DNA of 64,000 nucleotides from Pseudaeromonas sp041441555 (lineage in GTDB: Bacteria; Pseudomonadota; Gammaproteobacteria; Enterobacterales; Aeromonadaceae). Made by a program: the position numbers and the translations under genes. Where the stretch lies: positions 1-64,000 of the forward strand of contig JASDSW010000082.1 of assembly GCA_041441555.1 (NCBI GenBank), read 5' to 3'. The notes beneath the pieces are model-generated. The model saw only the letters and a program-made list of their open reading frames with translations. It was not told where the DNA came from and did no database searches. Positions 34,100 through 42,816 of this stretch are shown here, one piece after another (position 1 is the stretch's first letter; the number at the start of each line of letters is the position of its first letter).

Positions 34100-36361
34100 T
34101 TAAACAGCGTCGCCGCTTTCAAGCTCAACCTTGTCCACCCGTTGCAGACCGCGCGGCAACTTGGCGCCACGCCTGCCACGCTCACCGCGGTAGAGATCCA
34201 GATCGGAAGGCTTGAGCGTCAGCTTGCGCTTGCCGGCATGCAGGGTCACCGGTTGTCCCTGCGGAATCACCGCCACCTGAGTGACAAACTCTTCCCGACT
34301 GGCGACCCGGCTGCCGGGAATGCCGATCAACTTGTTGCCCTTGCCCTTGGCCAGCTCCGGCAACTCGGCCAACGGGAACAGTAGCATGCGCCCCTCATTG
34401 CTGATCACCAGACAGAGACTCTGCGCCACGTCGCCGATCCGTTGCGGCGCCATCACCTCACCACCTTCCGGCACGCTCAGCAACGCCTTACCACTCTTGT
34501 TCTTCGACACCAGATCGCCATAGCTGCAGATGAAGCCATAACCGGCATCCGAGCAGATGAGGTAACGCTCATCGTCATTGCCCAGCAGCGCAAAGCGCGC
34601 CTGCTCCCCCGGATTCAGGGTGCAACGGCCGGTGAGGGGCTCCCCTTGCGAGCGAGCCGACGGCAACGTGTGCGCCTCCAGCGCATAGGTACGCCCCTGA
34701 TTGGTCAGGAACACCGCCTGCTGATTGCTGCGCCCAATCGCCGAGGCGAGGAACTGATCCCCGGCCTTGTAGGCCAAACCGGTCACATCGACATCGTGGC
34801 CCTTGGCGGCGCGCACCCAGCCCATCTCGGAGAGGATGACGGTCACCGGCTCGCTCGGCGTCAGCTCCTTCTCGCTCAGCGCCTTGGCCTCTTCCCGCTC
34901 GACCAGCGGCGAACGCCGTTCATCGCCATACTTCTCGGCATCGGCCAGCAACTCCTTCTTCAGCAGCGTATTCATGCGCCGCTCGGAGCCCAGCAACTGC
35001 AACAGCTGATCGCGCTCCTTGGCCAACTCATCCTGTTCACCCCGGATCTTCATCTCTTCCAGGCGGGCCAGTTGCCGCAACTTGGTATCGAGGATGTAAT
35101 CGGCCTGCTCTTCGCTCAGGGCGAAGCGCGCCATCAACACCGCCTTGGGCTCATCCTCGGTGCGGATAATGTGGATCACCTCATCCAGGTTGAGGTAGGC
35201 GATGAGCAAACCTTCCAACAGGTGCAGGCGCCGCTCCACCTTGTCCAGCCGATGCTGCAGACGCCGCCGCACCGTCTCCCGACGGAACACCAGCCACTCA
35301 CTGAGCAGGGTACGCAGATCCTTGACCTGCGGCAGGTTGTTGAGCCCCAGGATGTTCAGGTTGACGCGATAGCTCTTCTCCAGATCGGTGCTGGCGAACA
35401 GATGCTGCATCAGTTGCTCGGTATCCACCCGGTTGGAGCGCGGCACGATCACGATGCGGGTCGGGTTCTCATGGTCGGCCTCGTCACGCAGATCGGAGAC
35501 CATCGGCAGCTTCTTGGCCTGCATCTGGGCGGCAATCTGCTCCAGGATCTTGGCGCCGGAGGCCTGATGCGGCAGTGCCGTGATGACGATCTCACCACTC
35601 TCCACCTGATAGACGGCCCGCATGCGGATCGACCCCTTGCCGCTCTCGTAGATCTTTCGGATCTCGTTACGCGGCGTGATGATTTCGGCACAGGTGGGGT
35701 AATCCGGCCCCTGGATGTGATTCATCAGCTCGCTCAGGGAGGCCGCCGGGTTGTCGAGCAGCTCGACACAGGCGTGGGCCACCTCGCGCGCATTGTGCGG
35801 CGGAATGTCGGTGGCCATGCCGACCGCGATGCCGGTCACCCCGTTGAGCAGGATGTGGGGCAGACGAGCCGGCAAGAAGGCCGGCTCCTTCAGGGTGCCG
35901 TCAAAGTTCGGCGTCCACTCGACTGTCCCCTGCTCCAGCTCGGCCAGCAACACCTCGGAGAACTTCGACAACCGCGCCTCGGTGTACCGCATGGCCGCAA
36001 ACGACTTGGGATCATCCGGTGCCCCCCAGTTGCCCTGACCATCCACCAGCGGATAGCGGTACGAGAAGGGCTGCGCCATCAGCACCATGGCCTCATAACA
36101 GGCCAAATCCCCGTGGGGATGATACTTACCCAGCACGTCACCGACGGTACGCGCCGACTTCTTGTGCTTGGCGAGGGCTGAAAGCCCCAATTCGCTCATC
36201 GCGTAGATGATGCGCCGTTGCACCGGCTTCAAACCATCGCTGATGTGCGGCAGGGCTCGATCCATGATCACGTACATGGAGTAGTTGAGGTAGGCCTGTT
36301 CGGTAAAGGTGCGCAGCGGAAGACGCTCCACCCCTTCGAGGCTCAGTTCGGCATCACTCAT
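34100..36361 (-). CDS. parC: DNA topoisomerase IV subunit A
   Basis: Type IIA topoisomerase subunit that decatenates chromosomes with ParE. The 753 aa protein is full length, with the breakage-reunion domain (catalytic Tyr126 in AMRYTEARL), coiled-coil gate and a C-terminal beta-pinwheel ending GKRKLTLKPSDLDL. The quinolone-determining region reads YHPHGDLACYEAM: Leu86 stands where E. coli and most relatives have Ser80, the main resistance position. Its codon is TTG, one transition away from TCG. Upstream, SALAKHKKSAR has Leu where relatives have Ser (E. coli Ser57). parE is not adjacent in this window. Confidence 0.95.
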   Translation of the reverse strand: MSDAELSLEGVERLPLRTFTEQAYLNYSMYVIMDRALPHISDGLKPVQRRIIYAMSELGLSALAKHKKSARTVGDVLGKYHPHGDLACYEAMVLMAQPFSYRYPLVDGQGNWGAPDDPKSFAAMRYTEARLSKFSEVLLAELEQGTVEWTPNFDGTLKEPAFLPARLPHILLNGVTGIAVGMATDIPPHNAREVAHACVELLDNPAASLSELMNHIQGPDYPTCAEIITPRNEIRKIYESGKGSIRMRAVYQVESGEIVITALPHQASGAKILEQIAAQMQAKKLPMVSDLRDEADHENPTRIVIVPRSNRVDTEQLMQHLFASTDLEKSYRVNLNILGLNNLPQVKDLRTLLSEWLVFRRETVRRRLQHRLDKVERRLHLLEGLLIAYLNLDEVIHIIRTEDEPKAVLMARFALSEEQADYILDTKLRQLARLEEMKIRGEQDELAKERDQLLQLLGSERRMNTLLKKELLADAEKYGDERRSPLVEREEAKALSEKELTPSEPVTVILSEMGWVRAAKGHDVDVTGLAYKAGDQFLASAIGRSNQQAVFLTNQGRTYALEAHTLPSARSQGEPLTGRCTLNPGEQARFALLGNDDERYLICSDAGYGFICSYGDLVSKNKSGKALLSVPEGGEVMAPQRIGDVAQSLCLVISNEGRMLLFPLAELPELAKGKGNKLIGIPGSRVASREEFVTQVAVIPQGQPVTLHAGKRKLTLKPSDLDLYRGERGRRGAKLPRGLQRVDKVELESGDAV

Positions 36362-36622
36362 GATTCTGTCTTAAATCCGGTTGACCACCCGCCTAATCGG
36401 GCAAGTGGCAATGATGACATGCAAGGGCCCTAGACTACCATCGGATGCATAAAAACTTGAGCCCTCACACGGGATTACAACTGGGATACAGGACAGATAG
36501 CAACAGCTGAGCCGCCAACCGAGAACACAACAATCTCCGTTTGAATCACACTGACGAACCCCGCATAATTGCCAACCGCAGATTGTGGACTGCAACAACT
36601 GGAATAACCAAGGATGACAGGG

Positions 36623-37453
36623 ATGAAACTAAAACAGAATCTACTCAGCCTAGCGTGCGTCAGCGTTCTTCTCAGCGGAGCGGCTTGGGCAGAGCCTATT
36701 GACACACTTCGCACCCGCACCGAGCAGCAAGTGGGAGTCACCATCAGCCACTACAAATACGAAGAGCCGAACCTCATGTCTCTGGAGGCCATGAAGTTTG
36801 GCATCGACTACACCACAACGCTCACCGTTGATGACAGCTGGTTTATCCGGCTGGATGGTCGTTATGCCAATGGCGATGCCGATTATGAGAGCTCGGGAAC
36901 CGGCTCGAACGACAATCTAACGGACTGGTACACCGAGATCCGAGCGCTGTTCGGCACCGACTATACACTCAACGATTTCGTCTTGGCTCCCTACTCAGGA
37001 CTTGGATACCGCTACCTATTCAATGATCTGCGCGGGGATAGCAGCTCGGGCGCCATCGGCTACCGTCGGGAGAGTGAGTACTTCTATCTGCCGCTCGGTG
37101 TGATTCAACGAGTGGCACTCGATGAAGGCTCACAGCTGGAGAACAATCTGGAGTTCGACTACTTGCTACGCGGCCAGCAAACCAGCCACTTTGATGACCT
37201 AGCCGGTCATGGAAATTTTACCTACGGCGAAGAGATCAAGAGTCGGCAAAACCATGGCTATGGTCTTCGTGCCAGCAGCATGTATAAACAAGGAAACTGG
37301 TTGGTTGGTCCCTACCTGACCTACTGGGACATTGAGGACTCCGAAACGGACAGCAGTATTGTCGGCATCGGGGGCAACTACTACCTCATGTCGGGTAAAG
37401 AGCCGGCGAACAACACGCTGGAGTATGGTCTCAAGGGGGCTTATCGCTTTTAA
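36623..37453 (+). CDS. predicted outer-membrane beta-barrel protein
   Basis: A 276 aa exported protein. The signal peptide ends VLLSGAAWA|EP. The mature part has alternating hydrophobic/polar strands with many aromatic residues (WFIRLDGRYANGD, GLGYRYLFNDL, SEYFYLPLGV) and ends in the aromatic GLKGAYRF, as barrel proteins recognised by BamA do. No specific family recognised. The start at 36623 uses AAGGA; the ATG at 36614 is too close to it. Monocistronic with a strong terminator. Confidence 0.8.
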   Translation: MKLKQNLLSLACVSVLLSGAAWAEPIDTLRTRTEQQVGVTISHYKYEEPNLMSLEAMKFGIDYTTTLTVDDSWFIRLDGRYANGDADYESSGTGSNDNLTDWYTEIRALFGTDYTLNDFVLAPYSGLGYRYLFNDLRGDSSSGAIGYRRESEYFYLPLGVIQRVALDEGSQLENNLEFDYLLRGQQTSHFDDLAGHGNFTYGEEIKSRQNHGYGLRASSMYKQGNWLVGPYLTYWDIEDSETDSSIVGIGGNYYLMSGKEPANNTLEYGLKGAYRF

Positions 37454-37458
37454 ACCAT

Positions 37459-37498
37459 AGCCCGGAGTCTCTGCATGGCACTCCGGGCTCGATTTTTT
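37459..37498 (+). terminator. intrinsic terminator of the beta-barrel gene
   Basis: AGCCCGGAGT pairs with ACTCCGGGCT, followed by CGATTTTTTAA. Confidence 0.92.
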
Positions 37499-37545
37499 AA
37501 CCATCACCCGGGATTACCCCGAGAAATCCGCGACATCCCAAGCCC

Positions 37546-38241
37546 TCAGGGCAGCTCGAACAGCAGAATTTCGGCATCGGCAGAACCGCGCCGGATGCGA
37601 AGCTCAGACTCCTCCCAGACCGCCAGCCCGTCCCCCGCCGCCAGCGACTGGCCATCGATCTCGACACGACCGCGAACCCCCTGGATCCAGACCCGGCGTC
37701 CCGGCGCAATGGTCCATTCCGACTCCGGAAATTGGTCCGAGAAGGCACCACGCCACAACCGCATCGCTTGATAGATGCGCAACGAACCATCGACCGCCTC
37801 CGGTGAGAGGATCAACTGCCACCCATCGGCGGCATCGAAGCGCTGCTGGGCGTAGCGGGGAGTCAGCTTGGGAGTGTCCGGCTGGATCCAGATCTGATAC
37901 AGGTGCAGCTCCTGATCCTTCCGGGGGTTGAACTCGGAGTGAGTAATGCCGGTTCCCGCACTCATGATCTGAAACTCGCCGGCGGCCACCTGAGTGACAT
38001 TGCCCATGCTGTCGCGGTGCACCACGGCCCCGGACAGGACGTAGGTCAGGATCTCCATCTCCTGGTGCGGGTGGGTTGGGAAGCCGCCGTCCGGCGCGAT
38101 ACGATCCTCATTGATGACGCGCAGCGCCGAAAAGCCCATGTAGCGCGGATCGTAATAGTCGGCAAATGAAAAACTGTGGTCGCTCTGCAGCCAACCATGA
38201 TTGGCATGGCCCCGTTCGTCCGCGGCGCGGAAATGTCGCAT
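37546..38241 (-). CDS. yhhW: pirin family protein (YhhW-like)
   Basis: Bicupin of 231 aa. The N-terminal cupin keeps the metal ligands of pirins: HPHQEMEILTYVLSG and a later HSEFNPRKDQELHLYQIW. YhhW of E. coli shows quercetin 2,3-dioxygenase activity; the natural substrate is unknown. The start at 38241 (MRHFRAADERGHANHGW) matches the family. Confidence 0.9.
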   Translation of the reverse strand: MRHFRAADERGHANHGWLQSDHSFSFADYYDPRYMGFSALRVINEDRIAPDGGFPTHPHQEMEILTYVLSGAVVHRDSMGNVTQVAAGEFQIMSAGTGITHSEFNPRKDQELHLYQIWIQPDTPKLTPRYAQQRFDAADGWQLILSPEAVDGSLRIYQAMRLWRGAFSDQFPESEWTIAPGRRVWIQGVRGRVEIDGQSLAAGDGLAVWEESELRIRRGSADAEILLFELP

Positions 38242-38390
38242 ACACCCTCCTAAGCAATGGCACTCTCGGTTTAGGCAGAGCATAGCGAACGGCGACCAGG
38301 AAAATAGCGCAAAAAATGCCGCTCCATCTCTCAACCAATCGAAAGGATGAGCCTAGGAGCGGCAGAATGTGGTTGGCAATGACGAGCCGA

Positions 38391-38798
38391 CTAGCAGCGG
38401 GATTGTTGCCGAATGAAGCTTGCCATCTTGAGATCATCATCCTGGATGTGACGGATGGCCCAGCCATGCAGACGCCCCGGCAACGCCTCCGACAAATGCA
38501 ACTGGCCGTGTCGATACTGCTCCATCAGCCGTTCGCCATTAAGCAGTATCTTGGTGTGCTCGGCCCGATGGGCCGGCAACTCCGGGAAGCCGAGCTCCTG
38601 CATCAGCCGCTCCTCACAGCGAAAATGCTCGCGCGTCAGCTCATGCAGTCGCAGCAAGCGCACCCAGAGCGCCTCTTCGCTGGCACCATCGGTCAAGGCC
38701 TGATCCAGCTCGTTCATCAAGCTAAACAACGATTGATGCTGGTGATCCACCACCGGGTGACCCGTCTCAAATTGCTCACTCCACTCAACCAGACTCAT
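38391..38798 (-). CDS. bacteriohemerythrin
   Basis: Oxygen-binding di-iron four-helix protein, 135 aa. All ligands are visible: DHQH near 18-21, HELTREHFRCEE, HRAEH and HIQDDD. It may store or scavenge O2, or act as a redox sensor. A second hemerythrin gene lies at 42817-43233 with only modest identity. Confidence 0.9.
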   Translation of the reverse strand: MSLVEWSEQFETGHPVVDHQHQSLFSLMNELDQALTDGASEEALWVRLLRLHELTREHFRCEERLMQELGFPELPAHRAEHTKILLNGERLMEQYRHGQLHLSEALPGRLHGWAIRHIQDDDLKMASFIRQQSRC

Positions 38799-38960
38799 AA
38801 CTGTTTCCCTTCGTCATTCCTAATTTAGAGATTAGTTTCCCGAACGAACTCCTACCTAATAAATATCGCCATGCTCTCGAGCCGATCACGATTGCAGCCC
38901 CATGACCCTGCTCACAATCCATGTTCTAATAGCGGCGGAATCACCAATCACGAGATGACT

Positions 38961-39284
38961 ATGGAACCGACACCACTGTTGAGCGTCGACGAGCTGCTCG
39001 ATCACGCCTATGAAATTTTCCTCGAACTGGCCGCCGATAACCTCAGCCCGGAGCAGATCGAGTGCTTCAACACCGAATTTGAGGAACGCGGCGCCCTCGG
39101 CGATTCGGCGCCTGAAGAGGACTGGCAAGAGTATGTGGATTTCGAGGTAGATCCCGAACTGCACGTCGAGATCTGTGTCGGTCTGCTCAACGAAGATGAA
39201 GAGTTTGATCGTCTGTTCGCCCGCATGCTGTTGTCCCGCGATCCGGACAATCGGCAGTGCCAGATCCAGTGGCAGAGTCGCTGA
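38961..39284 (+). CDS. yciU: DUF440 dsDNA-mimic protein
   Basis: A strongly acidic 107 aa protein of the YciU/HI1450 family, predicted to mimic the charge of duplex DNA. Alignable segments: AYEIFLELAADNL, FNTEFEERG, PEEDWQEYVDFEVDPELHVEICVGL and FARMLLSRD. The start at 38961 is chosen for ACGAG six bases upstream; the ATG at 38955 is also possible. It is 112 bases upstream of the rstA remnant. Confidence 0.9.
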   Translation: MEPTPLLSVDELLDHAYEIFLELAADNLSPEQIECFNTEFEERGALGDSAPEEDWQEYVDFEVDPELHVEICVGLLNEDEEFDRLFARMLLSRDPDNRQCQIQWQSR

Positions 39285-39395
39285 GTCACCGACCAACCAC
39301 CACAGCTCCATCTCCCGCATAAACCTGCTATTCAGGTTCGGGTCACCCAGAGTATGCTGCAGCCAACATTTGGTTTGTGCTGCAGGATCCTGTTC

Positions 39396-40122
39396 ATGTA
39401 CCACCTGGTCTTTGTCGAAGACGACCCGGAGCTGGGTCAGCTGATTGCCGATTTTCTCGCCCGTCACGAAATGTCGGTGCACATCGAGCCGCGAGGCGAT
39501 ACCGCGCTCCAGTGCATCGAGGAACGAAAACCCGATCTGGTCTTGCTGGACATCATGCTGCCAGGCGTCGATGGCCTGACACTGTGCCGCGACTTGCGCC
39601 CCCGTTTCACCGGCCTCATCGTCATGCTGACCGCACTGGATAGTGACATGAACCAGATCCTCGGGCTGGAGCTGGGTGCCAATGATTACATTCTGAACCC
39701 CCCCCCCCTCGGTGCTCCTCGCGCGCCTGCGGGTCCAACTGCGTCATCAACCGCTACAAATCACTCCGGAAACCAGTCGGCCGCTCATCAGCCAGCGCCA
39801 ACTGAGCTTCGGTGAGCTGTCGATCGACCCTCAGAGTCGCGATGTCCGTCTGGCGAAACGTTCGATATCACTATCCACGGCGGACTTCGATCTGCTGTGG
39901 GAGCTGGCCTGTCACGCCGGGCAGGTGGTCAGTCGCGAGCACCTGTTCAAACTGCTGCGCGGGGTCGAATACGATGGACAGGATCGCAGCATGGATGTCG
40001 CCATCTCTCGTCTGCGGCGCAAACTCGGTGATGACTCGGGCGATCCACACCGCATCAAGACGGTACGCCATCGCGGTTACCTGTTTGCCCCCAACGCGTG
40101 GGAACCAGCCCTGGATGCCTAA
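39396..40122 (+). pseudogene. rstA: response regulator RstA, frameshifted
   Basis: OmpR/PhoB-type regulator, partner of RstB. The receiver starts at 39396 (MYHLVFVEDDPELGQL) and keeps phospho-acceptor LLDIMLPG and MLTALDSDM. After ANDYILN the frame breaks in a run of 11 C (39698-39708). The DNA-binding winged helix continues in another frame from about 39709 to 40122 (VLLARLRVQLRHQ ... MDVAISRLRRKLG ... RHRGYLFAPNAWE). In RstA the break region reads ILK-TTPPA-VLL. Restoring two A before the C run would give K-T-P-P-P-S and the same length; losing one C would also restore the frame. Either a true inactivating or phase-variable lesion or a homopolymer sequencing error. Confidence 0.85.
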
Positions 40123-40169
40123 GTGCACGTCGCTGGCGTCATGACTGCCCCCTTATTGAGGCCATCATC

Positions 40170-41465
40170 ATGCGCAAGTTGTTTATCCAGTTTTACCTGT
40201 TGTTGATGAGTTGCTTTCTGGTCATGGCTCTGCTCATCGGCGGCGTCTACCGACTCACCGCCGAACGCGCGCTCGACAAGTCCCTCGATGATCTGATGCA
40301 AGGAGCCCTCTCCCTGCTACGCGGTGAGTTACGCCACACGCCGCCGAAGCAGTGGGCCAGCAAGCTGGAACAGATTGATTCCCCCCTCTCCTTCGATATT
40401 TCGGTTCAGTCGCTGCAAGAGGCGCTGGCGAGAGTAGAACCCTCGGCCAGGGGCCCCTTGGCCGAGGGCGACATCATCATGCTCGAGGAGCAGGATCGCT
40501 TCCTGCAACGGGTGCCACAGAGCAACTATGTGATGGTGGTCGGTCCCATTCCCTACCTCTCCTTCCTGCGGGAGTTGCGGCTGTTTGACTACCTGTTGCT
40601 CGCCATTCTCGGACTCTCGTTAGCCATCCCGGTTTTCTTATGGATGCGTCCACATTGGCGCGATTTGCTGCGTCTGGAGCAAGCCGCCCATCGGTTTGGC
40701 GAAGGCAACCTGACCATCCGCAGTCATCTGTCTGCCGATTCGGGACTCCATCGCCTGGGTACGGCGTTTGATCAGATGGCTGACAAACTACAGACCCTGA
40801 TTGCCAGCCGCAAACAGCTCACCGACGGTATCGCCCATGAACTGCGTACTCCGTTGGTCAGGCTCCGTTATCGTCTGGAACTACTGGAATCGCTCCCCGA
40901 GCACATCCGTCAGGGCATCGAGCGGGATCTGGCCAATCTGGATGGGCTGATTGACGAGATGCTGATCTATGCCGATCTGGAACGCCCCGAACCCAAGCTG
41001 CAGCTGACAAACGTCGAGGTCATCGCCTGGCTCGAACAACGGCGACAAGAGTGGCACCCCCTGGCCGGAGAGCTACGAATTGAGCTGCAACTCCCCCTCG
41101 CCCCATTGGTCTGGCAGGGAGACTCGCTCCTGCTGACCCGAGCTCTCGATAATCTGATTGGCAATGCACTGCGTTATGCCCAACGACAGATCCTCATCCG
41201 AGTGGGGCCGGAAGCCGGGCAAGCCTGTCTGAGCGTCGAAGACGATGGCCCCGGTATAGACCCTACGCAGTATGCTCAAGTCTTCGAGCCCTTCATTCGC
41301 CTGGATCCGAGTCGGGATCGCCACACAGGCGGTCATGGCCTGGGACTGGCCATCGTCGCTGGCGTGATGCGAGCACATGCCGGCCAGGTCACCCTCGGAC
41401 GCAGCGCGCTGGGTGGCGCCTGTTTCACCCTGTCCTGGCCGCAAGAGCAGCCTGGCGGCTCGTGA
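40170..41465 (+). CDS. rstB: sensor histidine kinase RstB
   Basis: Inner-membrane kinase of 431 aa. TM1 (about 8-28) precedes a short periplasmic domain. TM2 (about 135-155, ending in VFLWMRPHW) leads to HAMP, the HisKA motif DGIAHELRTPLVRLRYRLE, and the HATPase boxes DNLIGNALRYA, VEDDGPGID and GHGLGLAIV. It matches E. coli RstB closely in all parts. The start at 40170 gives MRKLFIQFYLLLM as in relatives. It is intact although its partner gene is frameshifted. Confidence 0.94.
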   Translation: MRKLFIQFYLLLMSCFLVMALLIGGVYRLTAERALDKSLDDLMQGALSLLRGELRHTPPKQWASKLEQIDSPLSFDISVQSLQEALARVEPSARGPLAEGDIIMLEEQDRFLQRVPQSNYVMVVGPIPYLSFLRELRLFDYLLLAILGLSLAIPVFLWMRPHWRDLLRLEQAAHRFGEGNLTIRSHLSADSGLHRLGTAFDQMADKLQTLIASRKQLTDGIAHELRTPLVRLRYRLELLESLPEHIRQGIERDLANLDGLIDEMLIYADLERPEPKLQLTNVEVIAWLEQRRQEWHPLAGELRIELQLPLAPLVWQGDSLLLTRALDNLIGNALRYAQRQILIRVGPEAGQACLSVEDDGPGIDPTQYAQVFEPFIRLDPSRDRHTGGHGLGLAIVAGVMRAHAGQVTLGRSALGGACFTLSWPQEQPGGS

Positions 41466-41482
41466 AGGGGAGCCTCGCCTCG

Positions 41483-41496
41483 TACATTTGGTTACA
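41483..41496 (+). promoter_or_regulatory. RstA box upstream of asr
   Basis: TACATTTGGTTACA fits the published RstA consensus TACATNTNGTTACA at every defined position. It sits 18 bases after rstB and 112 bases before asr, which is a direct RstA target in E. coli. A weak -10 candidate, TAAAAT, is at 41578-41583. Confidence 0.85.
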
Positions 41497-41607
41497 ACTG
41501 GACACGCATGAACCACTGACCGAACAGCAGCCAAGACATAGCATCTCTCCCAAGGCAGCGAACCCTCATCTGCCTCATAAAATCCCTGTTCATGTTGGAG
41601 ATTTGCC

Positions 41608-41904
41608 ATGAAAAAACTGCTCACACTCACCATCGCCACCCTGTTTGGTCTCAGCTCCGCCATCAGCATGGCCGCCACCACAGCGTCCACCCCGACCCAC
41701 CAGGCTCCCGCGGCCACTAGTGTCAAACACAAGAAGCACGTCGCCGCCAAACCGGCCGTCCAGAAGACCCAGGCCACGCAAACGACGCTCAAGCACAAGA
41801 AGCACGTCGCCGCCAAACCGGCCGTCCAGAAGACCCAGGCCACGCAAAAGAGCACCAAGCACAAGAAGCACGTCGCCGCCAGCTCATCCAAGGCCAAGGC
41901 CTGA
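41608..41904 (+). CDS. asr: acid-shock protein Asr-like, with internal repeats
   Basis: A 98 aa periplasmic, very basic protein. The signal peptide MKKLLTLTIATLFGLSSAISMAA precedes a Lys/His/Ala/Gln-rich body, as in Asr of enterobacteria, an acid-induced protein processed in the periplasm. Two 22-residue units beginning KHKKHVAAKPAVQKTQATQ and a partial third give a 66-base repeat period. TTGGAG precedes the ATG. Location next to rstB and a ydgD-like gene matches the E. coli neighbourhood and supports the call. Confidence 0.85.
   Translation: MKKLLTLTIATLFGLSSAISMAATTASTPTHQAPAATSVKHKKHVAAKPAVQKTQATQTTLKHKKHVAAKPAVQKTQATQKSTKHKKHVAASSSKAKA
41725..41880 (+). repeat. 66-base direct repeats inside asr
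   Basis: Copies start at 41725, 41791 and 41857 (the last partial). More than 50 consecutive bases are identical between the first two, including synonymous positions, pointing to recent duplication or gene conversion. Confidence 0.9.
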
Positions 41905-41937
41905 GATACTCCGACTCGGCGACAGCGACAACCACAT

Positions 41938-41965
41938 CCCGAGAGACGCCTGAGCGCCTCTCGGG
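41938..41965 (+). terminator. hairpin downstream of asr
   Basis: CCCGAGAG pairs with CTCTCGGG, with further pairing inside. It is followed by AAAACTCG rather than a T-run, so it may be an RNA-stabilising structure instead of a terminator. Confidence 0.45.
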
Positions 41966-42007
41966 AAAACTCGTTCAGCGGATCGACCCGATAGCCTGGA
42001 GTAACCT

Positions 42008-42724
42008 ATGTCTTCTAAACGCGGGGTTGGCGTGTGGTTGACCATCACACTGTTGGTGTCCACCCCACTGTGGGCTGCCCCCTCGCCCAGCGACGAGCAA
42101 CAACTCCTGCTGTTCGGTCATGATGACCGTCACCCAGTCGCCCCGCAATGGGTGGTGAGCTCAGGCCATTGCTTCCTCACCCCCGATCACCATCAGCAAG
42201 CCGCCCTGCTCGTGCGGTTCGCCGGTCAGCCTAGTGCCAGCATGCAACCGGATCGGGTTCTTCTGCCCCGGGAACTGGCCGCCGGGCTCACCGCCGAGGG
42301 AGAGAGCTTCATCATCTCACCAGCCGCCAGCCGTTTGGATATTGCCCTGCTGCATCTGCCCTCCGCCCCCCAAGGCATCACCCCCGTTCCCTTATGGTCT
42401 GGCGATCGACACAGTCTGCAACAGGCGTTACGGCAACAGGACTATTTGGTCAGCCAAGGCGGCTATCCACAAGACAGTCTGGAGACCTTGTTGGTACACA
42501 GCCGCTGCCAAATCAGGAACCTCACCACGCAGGGGATCCTGGAACACCGCTGCGATACGCTACCCGGTGATAGTGGCTCTCCCTTGCTGCTGCCCACGCG
42601 TCAGGGATGGCGTGTCATCGGCATTCAAAGCTCGGCTCCCGACCCAGCCAATCGCTGGCGTGCCGACAACTTGGCATTGGCGATCCCGACGGTGGCCCCA
42701 CTGCTCAACCGCTGGATGGGCTAG
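42008..42724 (+). CDS. YdgD-like periplasmic trypsin-family serine protease
   Basis: A 238 aa exported protein. The signal peptide ends STPLWA|AP. The chymotrypsin-fold triad is visible: His53 in SSGHCF, Asp at about 110 in RLDIALL and Ser at about 188 in LPGDSGSPLL. The residues before His (SSG instead of TAA) are unusual. In E. coli ydgD is next to asr and may process it; the same pairing here makes that an attractive inference. GGAG precedes the start. Confidence 0.82.
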   Translation: MSSKRGVGVWLTITLLVSTPLWAAPSPSDEQQLLLFGHDDRHPVAPQWVVSSGHCFLTPDHHQQAALLVRFAGQPSASMQPDRVLLPRELAAGLTAEGESFIISPAASRLDIALLHLPSAPQGITPVPLWSGDRHSLQQALRQQDYLVSQGGYPQDSLETLLVHSRCQIRNLTTQGILEHRCDTLPGDSGSPLLLPTRQGWRVIGIQSSAPDPANRWRADNLALAIPTVAPLLNRWMG

Positions 42725-42816
42725 TCAATCCCCACGATCGTGATGTGGTTACTAGCTCACGAGGCGAAACTGTTGCCATACTCATCGCAGGTAATGCAGG
42801 CAACGAGGGGGCATCC

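Noticed and set aside
34442..36181. 579-codon open frame antisense to parC
   Set aside because: It mirrors parC exactly, has a Leu/Gln/His/Arg-rich composition typical of antisense frames in GC-rich genes, no Shine-Dalgarno sequence and no family features.
41073..41897. 274-codon minus-strand frame with three repeats of an LxxCFLCL-type unit
   Set aside because: The repeats are the reverse complement of the asr repeats; the frame also runs through the end of rstB.
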